Shown: positions 11,641-37,694, counted from the stretch's first letter. The stretch is 64,000 nucleotides of DNA from Cristatella mucedo (GCA_009760855.2 WPIO01000065.1:1-64000); one strand, 5' to 3'. Notes: generated by a model from the sequence alone, not told the origin. Program-made: numbers and translations.

Positions 11641-12943
11641 TTGGGCTACACCAGCAATTAAGGGAAAAATCGAAGCGATAAATCAATATATTTATTCGAC
11701 TCGAACTCGACGGTTGCTCATCGAACGAAATTAAGATATTCTTTCGTCGTTAATGATGGTCAGAAGGGGCGCCAACGCGATGGTGAGGGGGAGGCAAATG
11801 CCCTCCCCGTGGCTCTGCCGCTGGCCACAAGGATAGATAGGTCTCATTGGTGTTGTGAACTGAACCCAGAACCTACAATTTAAGGCATTCCAACACATAT
11901 TTTATACAGACAATCGACACCTGAAATTGGTGAGATTAATGAGTTCGTTCATGAACAGCAAGGGCAGACTACTGACTGTTCTGACCCACGGAATCTCCTG
12001 ACTCAAGTCAGGATTGCTGCTCACACTTTCCTCAAAGCCTCCCGTCGTCTACTTTGTTTGCACGGCAGCTGAATTTCCAACCGATTCAACCTTGCGATTG
12101 TCATACGAGTGGCACATCTCTTGTCCAGGGAGGCATCGGTCCGGCGGCATGATAACAAGCAGATCAGTGCCCCCTTTCGAACAATCACCTGCGATCAACA
12201 ACCGTGTTCAGAGCAAGGCCAAGCCAGCGTTCGAGATAGACCGGAAAAATGATTACAAAAGCAGGCTGTCCGAAAGTTCAAGTAACATTTGGTGAATATA
12301 TATTTGACATTACTTGTCGGTATAGACATAAACAGAGAGACAGTTAAGTAGATAATGGCAACGTGTCGTCAGGCTGGCTGCCACAGTATTCTTGTAAGGA
12401 GGCAAGTGAGTGCGTTGCGTGTGGGCATATGCCGGCGATTGCATTGTGCACGTGTGCTCACACGTGAAGCGCATGGGTGGGTACCATTTGCGGGTACGTA
12501 CTTGGGCCCGTTTGTCATAACAAAAAGTAAGCAGCAGCAATGCATGTTCTGAGGGCAATAAGCTCGTGAAAGTTGGTGGTGCCGACTAATGGAAGATGTG
12601 CCAGTAGCCCACGAAGTCAGCGCACGACGCCCATTGGGAAGGCCGGCAAAGTGTGAGCACAGCAAACCGAACGTCTGTGGGCGCCGGCGTGCAAGTGCTA
12701 AGTGGTGTTAAGTCTGGGCAAACACGTCGAACGAAAACCGGCTGTCAAGATAAGGGAGCCGAGTTAAGCCTAGCAACAGGTCCTGGTCAAGCTGCAAGCA
12801 AACGCTAGGTGGTTTGCCATCCATGCCCGCTTGCCAGTGGAAATGAGAGGCATATGGAGGAGACAAACTAAAGTGTCACATCGTAAGGCAGAGATATCGC
12901 TCGTCTGCACCCACCTCGAGGGCGCAGCGTGCAGCCGGGTTCG
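11641..12943 (-). other. APP 3' flank, likely containing the 3' UTR
   Basis: No other gene is seen here. An AATAAA hexamer on the minus strand at 11696-11691 is a possible poly(A) signal about 1.25 kb after the stop. It is only a candidate; no end can be fixed without transcripts. Confidence 0.3.
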
Positions 12944-25248
<12,305 letters not shown>

Positions 25249-25950
25249 CGAGGGCTTCGACGTAAAACCGACGGACGCCGACCACTGGAGCGACTACCTC
25301 CGACAGGGGCGAAAGAGAATCTAAGATGGCGACCGCGCAGCTATTTACCCTTCACCCGATCACAAAGCCTCTGACCTAACGGAAGTGCAGTGCACGACCC
25401 GGCCAGCGGTTACCGCCTACGGCTGCATCCTGCTCAGGCGGCCGGCCGTCGGTGGACAGCCGTTGGAGGGATGGAGATTTACGGCTGGGCGTTCGCTCGC
25501 TGCGGACTGAGCACTAGCCGCAGCGACGGAGCGCCTTCGTCCGGTAAGCGAGCAGCTGCGGCAGCGTTACGGGGTTCGGTGAGGTAGTCACTGCTCGCAT
25601 CCGAAACCGCCGCCGCCGCCGCCGCCAGTGGCAATAACAACAATGAGAATGATAACAATAAAAATAATAGCATTTAGTATTGCGCGTAGGGCCCTAAGAT
25701 AGCTCAATTTTTATTTAGCCGCTTTAGATGTCACTGCAAGAGGAGCCAGGATTTCTCCCCTTGAGCGAAGGGGAGGTTGGTGGATGGGTGGCCGCCAGGC
25801 AGCGTGGGCCGAGAGTCGAAACTAGTGGACCGCGGCGACTAGCGGACAGCTTTGAAATTCCACTACGGCTTCCTCTTTGCCTCCGGCGGGACGTCCGCAC
25901 CGGTGACGAAGGAGCTAGCTAGTGTGCGCGAAGCTCCGAGTGCAACTTTA

Positions 25951-26235
25951 AGTACAACGCTGACCTGTACGTAGTGCGGATACGTCCATATTGCACAGAT
26001 AAAGACTTCTCGCTGCTGCTATAAAAAAAAGTAAAACGAAAGTTAAGCTCGGTTGAATCTCCACAGCTTCAACTAACTATCGGCAGAAGAGCCTTAGAGC
26101 GACTATAACCACTTCATAACCAATTCCCAAGGGGCAATAAGAGATTGCATGCCGCAGGTCCTGCTGACACAATGCCTCGTCTGCTTGTACCTGCTTACAC
26201 TACGCCTGCTGCTTGCACCAAACATTTGGTAATGC
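25951..26235. other. APP upstream flank, no feature recognised
   Basis: No gene was seen. Confidence 0.4.
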
Positions 26236-26237
26236 TT

Positions 26238-26335
26238 TATGTGCAGCATCTGTAAAGTGCCTAGAGAGAGAGAGAGAGAGAGAGAGATTCAGTTCTCTGA
26301 GGGCGGTATACAAATTTATTATTATTATTATTAGG
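26238..26335 (+). mobile_element. Truncated LINE-B tail with internal (GA)n expansion
   Basis: ctgtaaagtgcctagagaga continues as (GA)n to about 26287, then ttcagttctctgagggcg, gtatacaaattt and (ATT)n. The dinucleotide run sits inside the stem-loop. Confidence 0.85.
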
Positions 26336-26774
26336 ACTCAAACTTGGGACCTGGACAATGACGTACGGTAAGTGGTGGCAATGGGCAGGGGCTGCCCAAA
26401 GCTTAGTACGATAACCCGAATGCCGGTCGCAACTGTCGTCGGCCATCTTGGGCTACAAGCCGAGCTCCAGCGGCGGCTCTGACTGGGCGCGAACAGCCGC
26501 GAGAAATAGCGCCGAGCGAACCTAAGCGCGATAGTCGCCTAATCGCGCCTCGAAAAAAGGCGAAACCGCGCGAAGCTTCGACAGCTCTATATTCACTGGG
26601 GACTATCCCGAAAGATCGTCCGATGCATCAAGCGCTCTGCCGCCGAAGTGCAGGCTTAGCGAAAGTTTTTTTTAACTGCCCGGCCCTTGCAGAGAACAGC
26701 CTGCATTGCCTCCTACGACTTAGCAGGAGATGCAAATGCCAGACACCGACAAATAGCGTCGTTGCCCTTGCAGC

Positions 26775-26990
26775 AAACGGGAAGTGCGTAGAAAGAGATT
26801 GATTTCCCCTTTAAGCGCTCTATTACTGGGCCGTGGTAGCCCAGGAGGTAAGGTGCTCGCTCTTCACAAGGTCGTGCGCTCGAATCCTGCAGTCGGGTGA
26901 TTCCTTATTGTCATCTGCAAGCGGTAGTGATTGACGATAAGGCTCGTCTGCCGCTATAAAATTGAGGCTCTTAAATTAGCTAAGATGTGT
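26775..26990 (+). mobile_element. LINE tail piece followed by a tRNA-derived SINE, head type 2
   Basis: gaagtgcgtagaaagagatt is a LINE-tail piece. From 26827: ggccgtggtagcccaggagg, B box gctcgaatcc, shared body with ttccttattgtcatctgcaa and aggctcttaaattagct. Confidence 0.8.
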
Positions 26991-27224
26991 CGTACAAACT
27001 TTTTGTTAGTAAAAGCCAAGCTGTGAAAATCCGCGAAGCGACTCCACATTGCTCCCTCCTATGTTTCCACTTTTTATCGGAAATTTCTGTAACACTTCGT
27101 GGCATGTAGGGATACAATCAATAAACAATAATAATAAGAATAATAATAAAGTTAGTATCTCAAGAGAACTAGAGATAACATACATAATCTCAGCTGGCTC
27201 CAGCGAAAAAAGACAATTCGTACA

Positions 27225-27375
27225 GACGGAACCAATACTGTGAGGAACAGGTGGGTTTTCAGCTTAACTCGAAATGTTGTCTAGTCCACGGATGCCGGAA
27301 CGTCGGTCGATAGGGATTTCAAGGCTTTGAGAGTATGGATACTGGAGGCATGGTCTCCGAGGATTTGAGGTTGGC
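27225..27375 (-). mobile_element. LINE-B ORF2 3' fragment
   Basis: On the minus strand: the NLKSFGDHA-like block and a degraded TTFRVKLKTHLF end. Confidence 0.7.
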
Positions 27376-27454
27376 TAGAGGCACAGCTAGCAACATGACT
27401 CGAGTGAGAGCAGGTGCTCGTATGGATGAGAGCAGGTATTTATTTCCGCCTAAA

Positions 27455-29770
27455 ATTTAAGCCACACAGACTAAGTGGGTGTTACACGAGAGACTTTAGT
27501 ATAGCGAACTCAAACCCTAAGCGACATTCGGTACGCATTCGGTGGCCAACTGACTTCGTCTCACGCAACAAAGAGAAATTGAAGAGTATAGCAGAGTCAG
27601 GAGAACAGTTTAGGTAGTGAGCAGCATGGAAGTAGCAGCTCAGGGCGGCTGGAAAGGATGCGGCCCACTAGGCAGCACACTTGATGTCGTTGCGTAAGAA
27701 TTGTGGAAATGAGTTTCAAAGTCTAGGACCTGCAGAGCAAAAGCTTCTGCCGCCAGCGAGATCCTACCGTAGGAATGGAGCGGCTAATGTATTGTCCATA
27801 CAGGACCTGAGGGCATGAGAAGGCTGAAACTGCTGCAGCAGTTCAGCTAGGTATGAAGGAGCCAAGCCGCAGCGGGCCATGTTGGTCAGTGCAAGAACTT
27901 TATTCATTGGTCACCCGGAAGTCATCCTAGCTCTTTCAGCAAAGGAGATACACGGTAAAATATTTGGGATTTGTAAACTAGCTTTGCAACCGTATTTACC
28001 ATCAGCTGCTGCTGTGGCGTGGTGGCTTTTTCAGTAGCCCAGCTAAAATGAAATTCCAATAACCTAGCCGAGACAGAACCAGGCAGGAAGTGAGTTCAAT
28101 TTTTTGCAAGTCACTGTGGAAGACAGTTCCTAATCATATGTAGGAATCGGATTTTATAGCTGGCTGTGAAAGCAGTTTTCTTAACGAAGCTTTCAAAATT
28201 GAGGCAGCTGTCGAAAATGATACCTAAATTCGGAGCGCACGGCGACAGCTGCACAGCAGCATCACCTACTAGATGAGCAAAGTTTTCTAGTCCAGCCACA
28301 CGCCTGTGGTGTCCTATGAGGTTGCAGCTCGTTTTATCGTCGTTTAGTTAAAGGAAATTTGCTCACATACAGGATCGAATTGTGCAAGGCACGTAATCAG
28401 TTTATCAACAGCTGTAGCCGATTCGACGGTTTAAATGACAAACACAGCTGAGCATCGTCAGCATAAAAGCCGTAGCTTATTCCTCCGGCCCCAATAAATT
28501 TTCCCAGAGGTTGAGTATAGATGGAGAGCTGCAAAAGACCGAGGACGCACCCTTGTGGGACGGCACAGGTGGCTGGTCTGGTAGAAGAGGCCTAACCCCC
28601 CCCCCCCCGCATGAAACGGACTGGACGCGACCAGACAAGTACGATTTGAACCCACGCCAGTCCTCGTCTGCCAGACCGATCGATGTCTTCAATCATTTAA
28701 GAAGGATATCGGGATCAATAGAGTCAAATTCAGCTGACATGCCAGCAGGGCAAAAACACTGACTATCCTGTCGTAGCTGCTGCATAGAATGTCATTAGTT
28801 ACATGGAGGAGAGCAGTTCAATATGGCCGATTTGAAGGACCTGGGTTAAACCCCTTTTTTCAGAGAATCATTACCAATGTCTGTTATGTGTGGGCTACGT
28901 TTGTCTGCCAATAAAGGTCACAGAGAGGATGGTATAAAGTCCACAGAAGTCGAGCTCTGTTTAATAGACTTTAAAAAGGTAACCACATCTCAAGCAGAAA
29001 TCTCGGAGGAGAGTCTCTTACGGACGGTCACAGGCTGCGAATCAACAATTGCTTTTTCGGACGGGGCTTCACGGTAGCGCGAATGTGCACAATTTTTTCA
29101 GCGAAGAAGGCTGAGAACTTATGGGCCGAGCCTTTAATATCTGGAGAGTGAGACCTCTCAGCACTGGCCAGCAAATTGTCTACCGTCTTATAAATCTGCT
29201 TTGGTCTGACCGGCAGGACTTCAGCATTCTCGAGGGAAAAAGAAGCGCTGGCCTTTTCTAAGCTTTCGGGTGTAGAATTGAAGGAGGAAGTCTCTGAAAT
29301 TGGAAAGATCGTCATTAAACCCAGACTCCCTAAATCAGCCTTCAAGCCTGGGCTTGGCAAAATGCATTTTCTGAGTTTTTTCGTAAATTACGGGAGTCTC
29401 TGCGACTCTGGACACGGACATAATGTTCGGGATCGTGCTCGTCACGGGCGCTCCTCAGTATCACGCTCACCGCATTGGTAAAGGTGTTGAGGCTGTCGGT
29501 CGAGTTTGGGTGCAGGTCAAGGAGACCTGCCTCACATACAGATTTCAAAATAGTGTCCTGATCAATGCTTTTTAAGTTGCATCGCTGGACAAAGTCGACG
29601 TTACATTGGATCTACAACTGAACAGGAACAGTAAGCGGGACAGAGAAATGATCTGAGATGGTCAGGGGGCACGAGCAGGCATCCTTAGTGATAGCGAGGT
29701 CCACGACATGGCCACCAACGTGAGCGGAATGATTGAGATGCTCGTGTGACGCGGAGCCCAAGTAGGTAGT
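27455..29770 (-). mobile_element. LINE-A copy with endonuclease and reverse transcriptase regions, decayed
   Basis: Read on the minus strand, in order: an endonuclease end (HVGGHVVDLAIT ... ISDHFSVPLTV, about 29740-29630), a linker with SDPKIY-like sequence (29360-29030), a reverse transcriptase start (AEFDSIDPDIL near 28740-28700; FKSYLSGRVQSV near 28640), a NLGIIFDSCLNF block (28230) and the LINE-A 3' end to about 27460. Several frameshifts, stops and a C-run (28597-28608) break it. It is the longest LINE copy in the window. Confidence 0.85.
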
Positions 29771-30019
29771 ATTTCCCTAACGCTAGGCCGGAGCTAGATA
29801 ATCGAAACGCTCGAATGCCCGATATTAGCCAGATAATGGCAAACCTGAAGATTATTAGCTGCTCCGGAACTACAACCTATAGAAAGCTGACACGCTATAT
29901 CTAATAATTGGTTAGCTGCTCTTTGGGCTTCAAACGAGCCCACTGTGCTCTCTGGCCATCGTGCCAATGAGTTATACGCTATGGCTGGCGATGCAAAGAT
30001 ATCGCCCGCCGTCGCTGTC

Positions 30020-30025
30020 GAATAG

Positions 30026-30061
<36 letters not shown>

Positions 30062-30108
30062 TACTTGATAAAGCGCCCTCAGAGAACTTACTCTCTTTCT
30101 AGGCTGCA
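30020..30108 (-). mobile_element. Truncated LINE-B tail
   Basis: Reverse complement of the stem-loop (tagaaagagagtaagttctc, gggcgctttatcaagtac) with (ATT)n. Confidence 0.85.
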
Positions 30109-30770
30109 CTAGGCTACGGATATGGGTTTACTGTGCTAAGAAATAGGCGCTCATTATAGCTCTTCAGCTGTGGGAACGATCTTCGCGTATCGAGGCGTGT
30201 AAAACCTTCATGTATCTGCGACGCATTAGCCCTGCTTCGAGGGACCCAACTCGCCGGTATTTGTCACGCTTCGGCAAAGAGTAACACCTTTGCAAGCGAA
30301 CGCTGTGTATGCAGCCCAGGGACTTTTGTGCAGAAGCCGCTTCGGTGCGTTTGAAACAGAATGAATTGACCTAAAAGTGATTGAAAGAACTTTGACGTCG
30401 ATGCGCTGCTTTGTGGGGAACAAGTGTCGCTCAAAAGTGCTGCAATGTTGTGGTTTCGACGGTAACAGCGATAAACTGATCCAGGTCCTATCTCGATGTG
30501 TTTGTATAGTTATTGCGTAAGGTGTTATATCTGTTCTATCTTATTAGCTCATCTTTATGTAGCACATCAGCGAGTGTCCTCAGATTACACCACCGGGGCA
30601 TTCCTACTCGCGGACCGGCTCAATAAACACGTTACAGGCTAGCATGAGTCATGTAGGAGGCACATTGCATTGACTGGTGGTGTCTTCTACCTGAAAACAT
30701 AACATACCTCAATGAGAGATGTCAGAGTTTAGACACAACTACTGTCGGCAATTACCTAGGGAGCTGCTAA
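30109..30770. other. No feature recognised
   Basis: No gene was seen. Confidence 0.4.
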
Positions 30771-31381
30771 AGTTTGAGTCGAGTCAGGGTTCGGTCTTAG
30801 GCTCCCCTTCATTTCACTACCTATGCCCTCCGTCTGGCCGATGCCATCGACAAACACAATCTTAGCTTTCGTTTCCAAGCCAATGACAGCCAACTCCACT
30901 TATTCTTCAACCTTTCTAAACCTTGCTCCTCGTCGGACTCACTTAATTCCCTTGTAGCCATGCATTGATGACATTCGCATGTATATACCTAACTTAATTC
31001 ACCTTAACGGTTATATGACCCAAGAATTTTACGATAGGTAAACCTAGTGTCAACCAAACGTTGAACGATCTCACCCTCAAGATTGGTTCATCTAGCATCA
31101 CTCCGGTCAATTCTACCCCAACCTAGGCGTTCTATTCTAAAACTACTTATCATTATATGAGCACGTACCTCCACTCAAGCCCGCAGTCCAAAAGCAGCCT
31201 ACTTTCAGCTCAGAAACGCCGGTAAGATCAGGTCCTGCTTAGATAAGAGCACGACAGCCCAACTAATTCACGTGCGGCGTCTCGCCTAGACATTCCCTTG
31301 GTTAGCGGCTTAGGCCTCAAGCTCAGTAGCGCTGCAGAAAACTCTCCGGCGTAGCACCTAGTTGGTCCATGCGGATCTTCA

Positions 31382-31446
31382 GAGCCACAGACGGAGCCGC
31401 AGACGGAGCCGCAGACGGAGCCACAGACGGAGCCACAGACGGAGCT
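31382..31446. repeat. 12-bp tandem repeat, about 5 units
   Basis: ggagccacagac / ggagccgcagac units. Confidence 0.92.
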
Positions 31447-31805
31447 GGTACATTATTCAGGACTCCCGGCCCGAGCCCTTACTCGTCTGCATGTGGTGCT
31501 GCAAAACTCAGTGGCTCGCCTGGTCTGTAGTCAGACGCGTACCTACCGCATTAAACCACTTCTGTATGAGCTTCACTGCTTCACCGTCAAGGTTCGAATC
31601 GATTTCAAAATCCCCAGTCTGGCTTGAAGGTCGCCTCACTCACTTTCCTCAGCCCAACTACCCGACCTCCTTGCTCCTCCACCGCAGTCACGCACCAGCT
31701 GGTACTCAGCTTCTGGTAATCTCTCCATCCCTCGCATTAAGTTGAAATATTTTGGGCGATCTAGTCTCCAGCTCGCTTGCACCAAAAAGTCTAGAACGCC
31801 TAGTT

Positions 31806-31944
31806 ATGTAATGTAATGTATCTCCGTCTGTAACTCCACAATCCATAAAGACTATGTGGGTGTTACGCAGGAGTTTTGTGTAGCGAACTCACAGCCTAAG
31901 CGGCTTTTGGTACGCATTCGGTAGCCAACAGGCTTCATCTCACG
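31806..31944 (-). mobile_element. LINE-A 3' end nested in another LINE
   Basis: The reverse complement of the LINE-A end: gtctttatggattgtggag, gcgaactcacagcc, ggctaccgaatgcgtacc. Confidence 0.75.
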
Positions 31945-32284
31945 TTCGTTCACTACCTGCATTGACCTTGCATCATTTAATCTTAGCCTAAAGACGCGTC
32001 GGCTGCAATCACCTTTCCATTCGTCCCAGTGAACTTGTCTTTGTTCCTGTGTGCTTTGCGTGTTTATCTGAGCACGATTCAGTGTCACTAGCCAGAGGTC
32101 CTACTCAATTGGTGGCCATGAATGTCTTCGTGCTTACTCCCGTACGTTGGCCTAGGCACGATGCTTGCTTATGCTTATGCCACATGCCACGAAAATCGCT
32201 AGCTTTTGGCCGCTGATTGTACTGCAGCGAGTAGTAACCCAGATAGAGGTTTAATTCGCCTAGGACGCAATGAAAAGGACATGC

Positions 32285-32525
32285 TATTATTGTTAACTAC
32301 AGGTAAGCCAAGCTGCAGTTGTGTGCCACCTGTAAGCGTCTTGTTGCACATCCAGGAAGATCTGCCAGTAGGGAGTTACAGGTGTCAAGACCGGATCTCG
32401 TTAATGCATGGACTAGCGTGGCTGGGTTAGCTTTGTCTAAACAAGCCCGAATTGTTGACACGTTTGTCTCGCTTATGCAGTTTAAAGAAGGCAGACTTGA
32501 TTGTGGAGCTGATCTGTTCATCTAG
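32285..32525 (-). mobile_element. LINE-B reverse transcriptase fragment
   Basis: The reverse complement matches 63430-63650 (gaacagatcagctccaca, acaattcgggcttgtttaga, cctggatgtgcaacaagac). Confidence 0.8.
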
Positions 32526-35500
32526 TATTTCTTTCAAATAAGGTGCAACAAGTCTTCGTTAAGCGCTCGAAACTGAAAGACTAAATCTGTCAGACTACTC
32601 TTGCGTCAGTACTTGAGATTATTAGGGGGTTCTGAATTGTAGCAATCACGAGCCGGATGTATCGCTCTCTCGTGTTTAGAGACAGTATTAAATAGCCTAT
32701 CGCAACGAATTGATTTTTCTGTGGTAGATGGACTTTTAATTAGTAAACTGTACTTTATGGCTCGGCCTGCGAAAATTTAACCTTCGTGGCTTTGTAATAG
32801 ACTGGCTCGCGTTAGCGGTAGTGACTCGCTGTTAAGCTGAGGGAATACTTGATTGCCGAGGCTTTGCTCTTCGGTCGTCGCTGAAGCGGAATGTGAGTCA
32901 GAGAGCGGCTTCGGGGATTCGCTCTCCCTGGAGCTCGAGCCGCTCCATTCGCCGAAAGACGCTTAGCACCAGCTACATACGATGTGATTTCGGTGATAGA
33001 CTTCAGTACAGGCTCGCAGCAACGCATATGGTAACATAACTAGACTTCTTTCGGCCGACCGATTGCACGTAAATGCATTGAAAATACTGTGAGCGCTCAG
33101 TAAAAATTTATCAAGACCTTCTGCGTAGAAGAGTTGAGGATAATTCGTCTCCTTGATATGAAGAATACAGAGATTTGGTGAATAAAAGTGAACTGAGAGT
33201 GAACCCGGAAGCAAACAATCTGCTGGCTTGTTAAACTACCCGAAAAAGAAAACAAGCCGTAAAAGGTCCCTTTTTTGAATACTTTCTGCTCTTCACAATA
33301 AACATTCTTCGCCATGAGCCTGGATTTGAATGTAATCATCCGGTGCATTTTTCGTTGGCTGTAATTCAACTTCGAGATTCCTATGCTGGTTTATAGAGCA
33401 TACACAAAGCCTGTGCTTACAAGCTATTCTGTTGGCTCGGTAGGTTCAAAGTTACTTTAAGAAAAAGACTCAATTGTTCGTTCTATAAATAATTGCCTGT
33501 GGCCATAAATGACCCTGCCCTGCTGTCGAGCAATGAGCGTACTTCGAGGCCTGTACCGTGTTGCATAAAGGAAGGTATGTTATGTGTAGCTCATTTTCCG
33601 AAACTCATTCACTGGCTTATACAAAGCGACACTGATTCCTGTGTGCACCCGCATAATTTGAACGGTACGTGTGCTTAGCGGTGGGCCATTACCTAGCTAA
33701 GACACTGGCCCGAGATCAGATCCGAGGCCCATCATTGACGAACTGTTTGTGGACGACTATTTGTCGCATGAGCAGATCACTCGATCGCTTTGGTGGCTAG
33801 TTCAGAGGCTGGACTGTCAGGCGTGGCTGACGGAGGACAGGGGAAACTGGGGACGAATACCATGCGCACTACGGGAAGCGGTCACTGCAGGTCGGGGGAA
33901 TGTACTGACCGGGATGAGTGCACACTGACATCATACTTCAATTTTGCGGAAATCAAATGGTCGCAGTACATAACAAGAAGTTATAACCGCGTCACAATAG
34001 AATAGGTCAACGTGCTGTCGGTTCACGGCTTTGCTTGGTTTGGAAAGTGGACCAAACTGAAGAAAACTAAAAATACCTCGACAGATATGTACACGCTAAT
34101 GCATCTTCGCATGTTAATTCAAAAATCGACGAACCGCTCTTGCTTAAACAGATAATCACCAGGGAGTCTTGTTCGGAAGTCGACCAACGCTACGATAGCG
34201 TCAGCTTATCCGAACCTCGGCCTCGGACGTCCACCCCGTCTGCTCACGTCAGCAGCTGCTCTTGGCAGGGCTGCTTTACTGCCGGGCCCGAAGGGACGAC
34301 TACATGACTACCAGTCTTAGGCGATGCACTCGCAACTGATCGAGCGATCAGATCCACCTGGAGCTGACTCACTCGGGCTGTTCGAGTTCTGTCTGATAAA
34401 GCAAGCTTCGTTTAGCTGCTGCTCGGCATGAATACATGCCTTGCTGCTGACACACCAAGCCAGGTCGGACCTTAAGCGACCAATTTGCATAAGAAACGTT
34501 GGCACGTACCTACGTCGCCTACCCCAGTGAAGCATCCGATAACCTATGCCCCGATGGCGATTCGAGCCCTTTCTCACCTTGCAGTTCCCCATTGACCCGC
34601 GATGACTAAGCTGTTGTCGTACGTAGCAGTGTCGGCGAGCGTAGCAACGACCAAAGGTCCTCAACGGCCTGCGTGACAATAGCATGTGCCGTGGACCCTC
34701 GCATAAGCCACTTAAGATAAGTCAATGCATTGAAGTGGTAGGTCGGCGAGGATAGTCGCTGGTATGCATATTACCTTTCGGTTGGACCAACTCGAAAGCC
34801 AAGCCTGCATTGTCACATACGCACACGTACCTGCACATCCAGGTAGATACCGGTGATAACCGCTGAGACTTGCAACGGAGCTACGGTTACCTAGTGTGGT
34901 TGTCTGCAGGTGTGATGGATAGCCCGTACCCGAGACAACTTTCAGACCTAATTATTTTATATCGCCATGCACTGCGGTCATAGATAAAATATTGATGAGC
35001 GAGAGTGGGCTAGTGGGCTCCGATAATTTCGAGTAAGGTAACTCGTGGGCGGGCGGCGCAAGCATGGACGTCCGCTAGATATCCGGCCTAGACGCCGTTC
35101 GGTGGGCACCTACGAAATACATAGTCGAATGCTATCTTCTCAGAAGGCGCACCACCGTTTCTAGTTGACTCGGAGTTGAGCAGGATCCCGGCGGTCATGG
35201 CATACCTAACTTCATCTGCTGCCTTTAAAAGCCTAGCGACGGTGGCCTAATTACAGCAAGGAGGGGGAAACAATTGCTCTCGCTCATCGAATGACAAGTC
35301 ATCAGGATTGGTTCGTGGTTGCCACAGACTTCTGAATAATTTCCTTATCTACTTGCAGGCGTTCCAAGTGCATCGCGCCACTCAGAAAAGGTAAATTTGT
35401 TCTTCCGAATGAGCTAATAAACGTCTGTCACCAATACAACGGAGCTTCCAGCAGATCCGCGGATCAAACGGTTGCAGCGGTACCTTGCTGCAGCTATTGA

Positions 35501-37690
35501 TGCCAGGCTGCTGTGAATCTCGTCCGGGGGTGCTGGCAGCATCGTCCGAAGGCTCGTACTCGGTTCGAAAAAAGCTTGCAAGAGCTGACAATGCACGGAC
35601 CTCGTCAATGTCGCCCCTGTAAAAATAGTTCTTAAGTGGCATGGTGAAGCTGAGCATAAGATGCCTCAGAATGCGTGGAGTTTGAGCCACCGTTTTTAAT
35701 TGTACAACTATTTGCCACTGTGAACCTACGGAGGGCTGACCCTTCGCTTTGGTGTAAATACCGTTTACCGCGTAGGGCTGACACGGAGGCCCTTGTAGTA
35801 CCAGAGCGAGTCTCGACTCTCACTAACTTGCAATTCATTTTCTACGTACGAACGAAGGTCAGCGAATACAAATTGTCTTCAGATCCGCACTCAGCAGTCG
35901 AACATGCAGGAGTGATCAGCACTATCTATGTGTTCAGAGAAATGCCCGTAGATGGGAATTTGTTATAAGTGAGGGTAAAACTAGAGTGCTTGCATTACGG
36001 AAAAGGATACATGCCCAATATTGTAATTTCCGAATTTCTTGTCCAACGCCAACGATTGGTGTGACGAGAACTTACTCGATCAACGAACCAGCTTCGTGGC
36101 GATAGTCGTTGATCACATCAAACAAAACAGCTTGAAACGAGTTGCATAGTAGTGTGTCCAAAAGCCTACTGATGCGAACCCGTGCTTGCATTCTCTGCAG
36201 CGACCACCGAACAGCGAATGCACAGCATGGGACAATCGCATTTCAGGTACAGCTTAGTCTTGGAAAATAAACATCTTCGTAAGTGGCTTTTACTTGTAGA
36301 TTTGAGGCAACATTGCCTTAAAAGGCAAAGATTGACAATAATACTATTCTTCCTCGACTGTAAATACTGTCTCGATGATATTTGCTTGTATCAACACCCG
36401 TCGATCTTGAAAATGACCAATACCCCTTTGACTGGTTCGAGAGCGAATGGTCGACTGCTGAGCTAACTGTTACGAGTTCAAGTCTTTGCTCAAATTAATC
36501 GTCCCTCGATTATCACGTTTTTCGAAAACTCTACGTAGACACTCACTACATTGTTAACTCTTGGGAGTTTAGTGCCATATTCTATATCAATTGAATAAAA
36601 ACCTTTGTTTCAAATAGTCGATAGGTCTCGCCGGCTTTTTAGTGTCTTCGATGTTGCCTCAGTGGTGACTAAACACGTTGCCACCTTTTATCGTATCTTA
36701 CTTCAATCGCTAGCCCGGCGGAGCCACAAGAGGTCTGAGTGGTCTGAGGGTAGACCGACCTTAGCTATTGGTCCCGTCGACGCCTTAGCCTGATCGATTT
36801 TAACTAGACGCTCTGCGATGGGTTCCAGCTTCTCGCTGGACGGGAGAGGAATACGAATCGCACGACACGAGCTTGCACGTTGGGTTGGGTAACAGAAGGC
36901 TATCTTTTGAAAACAATCTTGCAGACGATGCCGGGGGCGTGGTGTAATGCGAAATGGAAAAGGTAAGCAACATTCCCTTTTGCTGTCGATTAGTCCCTGG
37001 GCTCCAGAAGGCCAGCAATCACGTCAGCTGCTATTGAATTTTCAGCCTCAGCTCGAGCGAGCTCCCGTTGGGTCTCGCCGCTCGGGGTGGGGGGAGGACC
37101 TCGTATGCTTCCCCCTCTGCCAACGTCCTACAGCTGCCGGTCGCTTAACGTATTGATTTTCTGATAGCAAGCCTGCAGGCTCCGCCTGAGTCAGAGGAAC
37201 GAGGTGCTCCATAGGATGGACCCTGGCTCTCTCAAGTCGTATGGAAAAGGATGCCGGTCGTGAGTTGTTCCCGCAGAGTTTCGCCCTGTTTCGCACAGAG
37301 TAGGTGAGCAAGGGGGATCATGCCCGAGCTTGGGGGGTGGGGTAGCTCGGGTATAGCACTGAGCAAAGACAGGCTCGCCCGCAGGCGCCTAAGCTGATGC
37401 CACGTAAGCTTGCTTGGCTCAAACACTACATCGCGACGACAATCACCTGAACGCACGCCTGTTCAGTTCATTTGGTTTCACGACACACAGATCCAGCTTA
37501 TGTGGCATCATCGCGACAGCACGAAGTTGATCGACATGCAGGGGCACAAAGATCGCGGCATTGTAATCGCCCGGTTCGAGTCTTGGGCAGAAATTGTAGA
37601 AGTAGCCCGATCACAACCATGGACGATCGAGATCCTCATCGAGTCGACGGCCAATTCAAAGAGGAATCGTCAAAACATAAGAATTCGCAA
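32526..37690. other. 5.2-kb stretch without a recognised gene
   Basis: Both strands were read. No domain, RNA or clear repeat was recognised. Open frames of about 95-122 codons (for example 34317-34685 minus and 35675-35968 plus) have no family resemblance and are within chance length. Confidence 0.4.
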
Positions 37691-37694
37691 GACA

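Larger units (their letters stand above)
30775..32110 (+). mobile_element. Decayed LINE (B/C type) interrupted by a LINE-A fragment
   Basis: A reverse transcriptase is visible in broken frames: a degraded PQGS-like start, then FRFQANDSQLHLFFNLSKP (catalytic YADD lost) and SDSLNSL. The 3' region follows (acttctgtatgagcttcac, aaaagtctagaacgcc to 31800) and resumes at about 31945 with cactacctgcattgacctt, as in the copy at 62440. The gap holds an antisense LINE-A 3' end. Confidence 0.7.
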
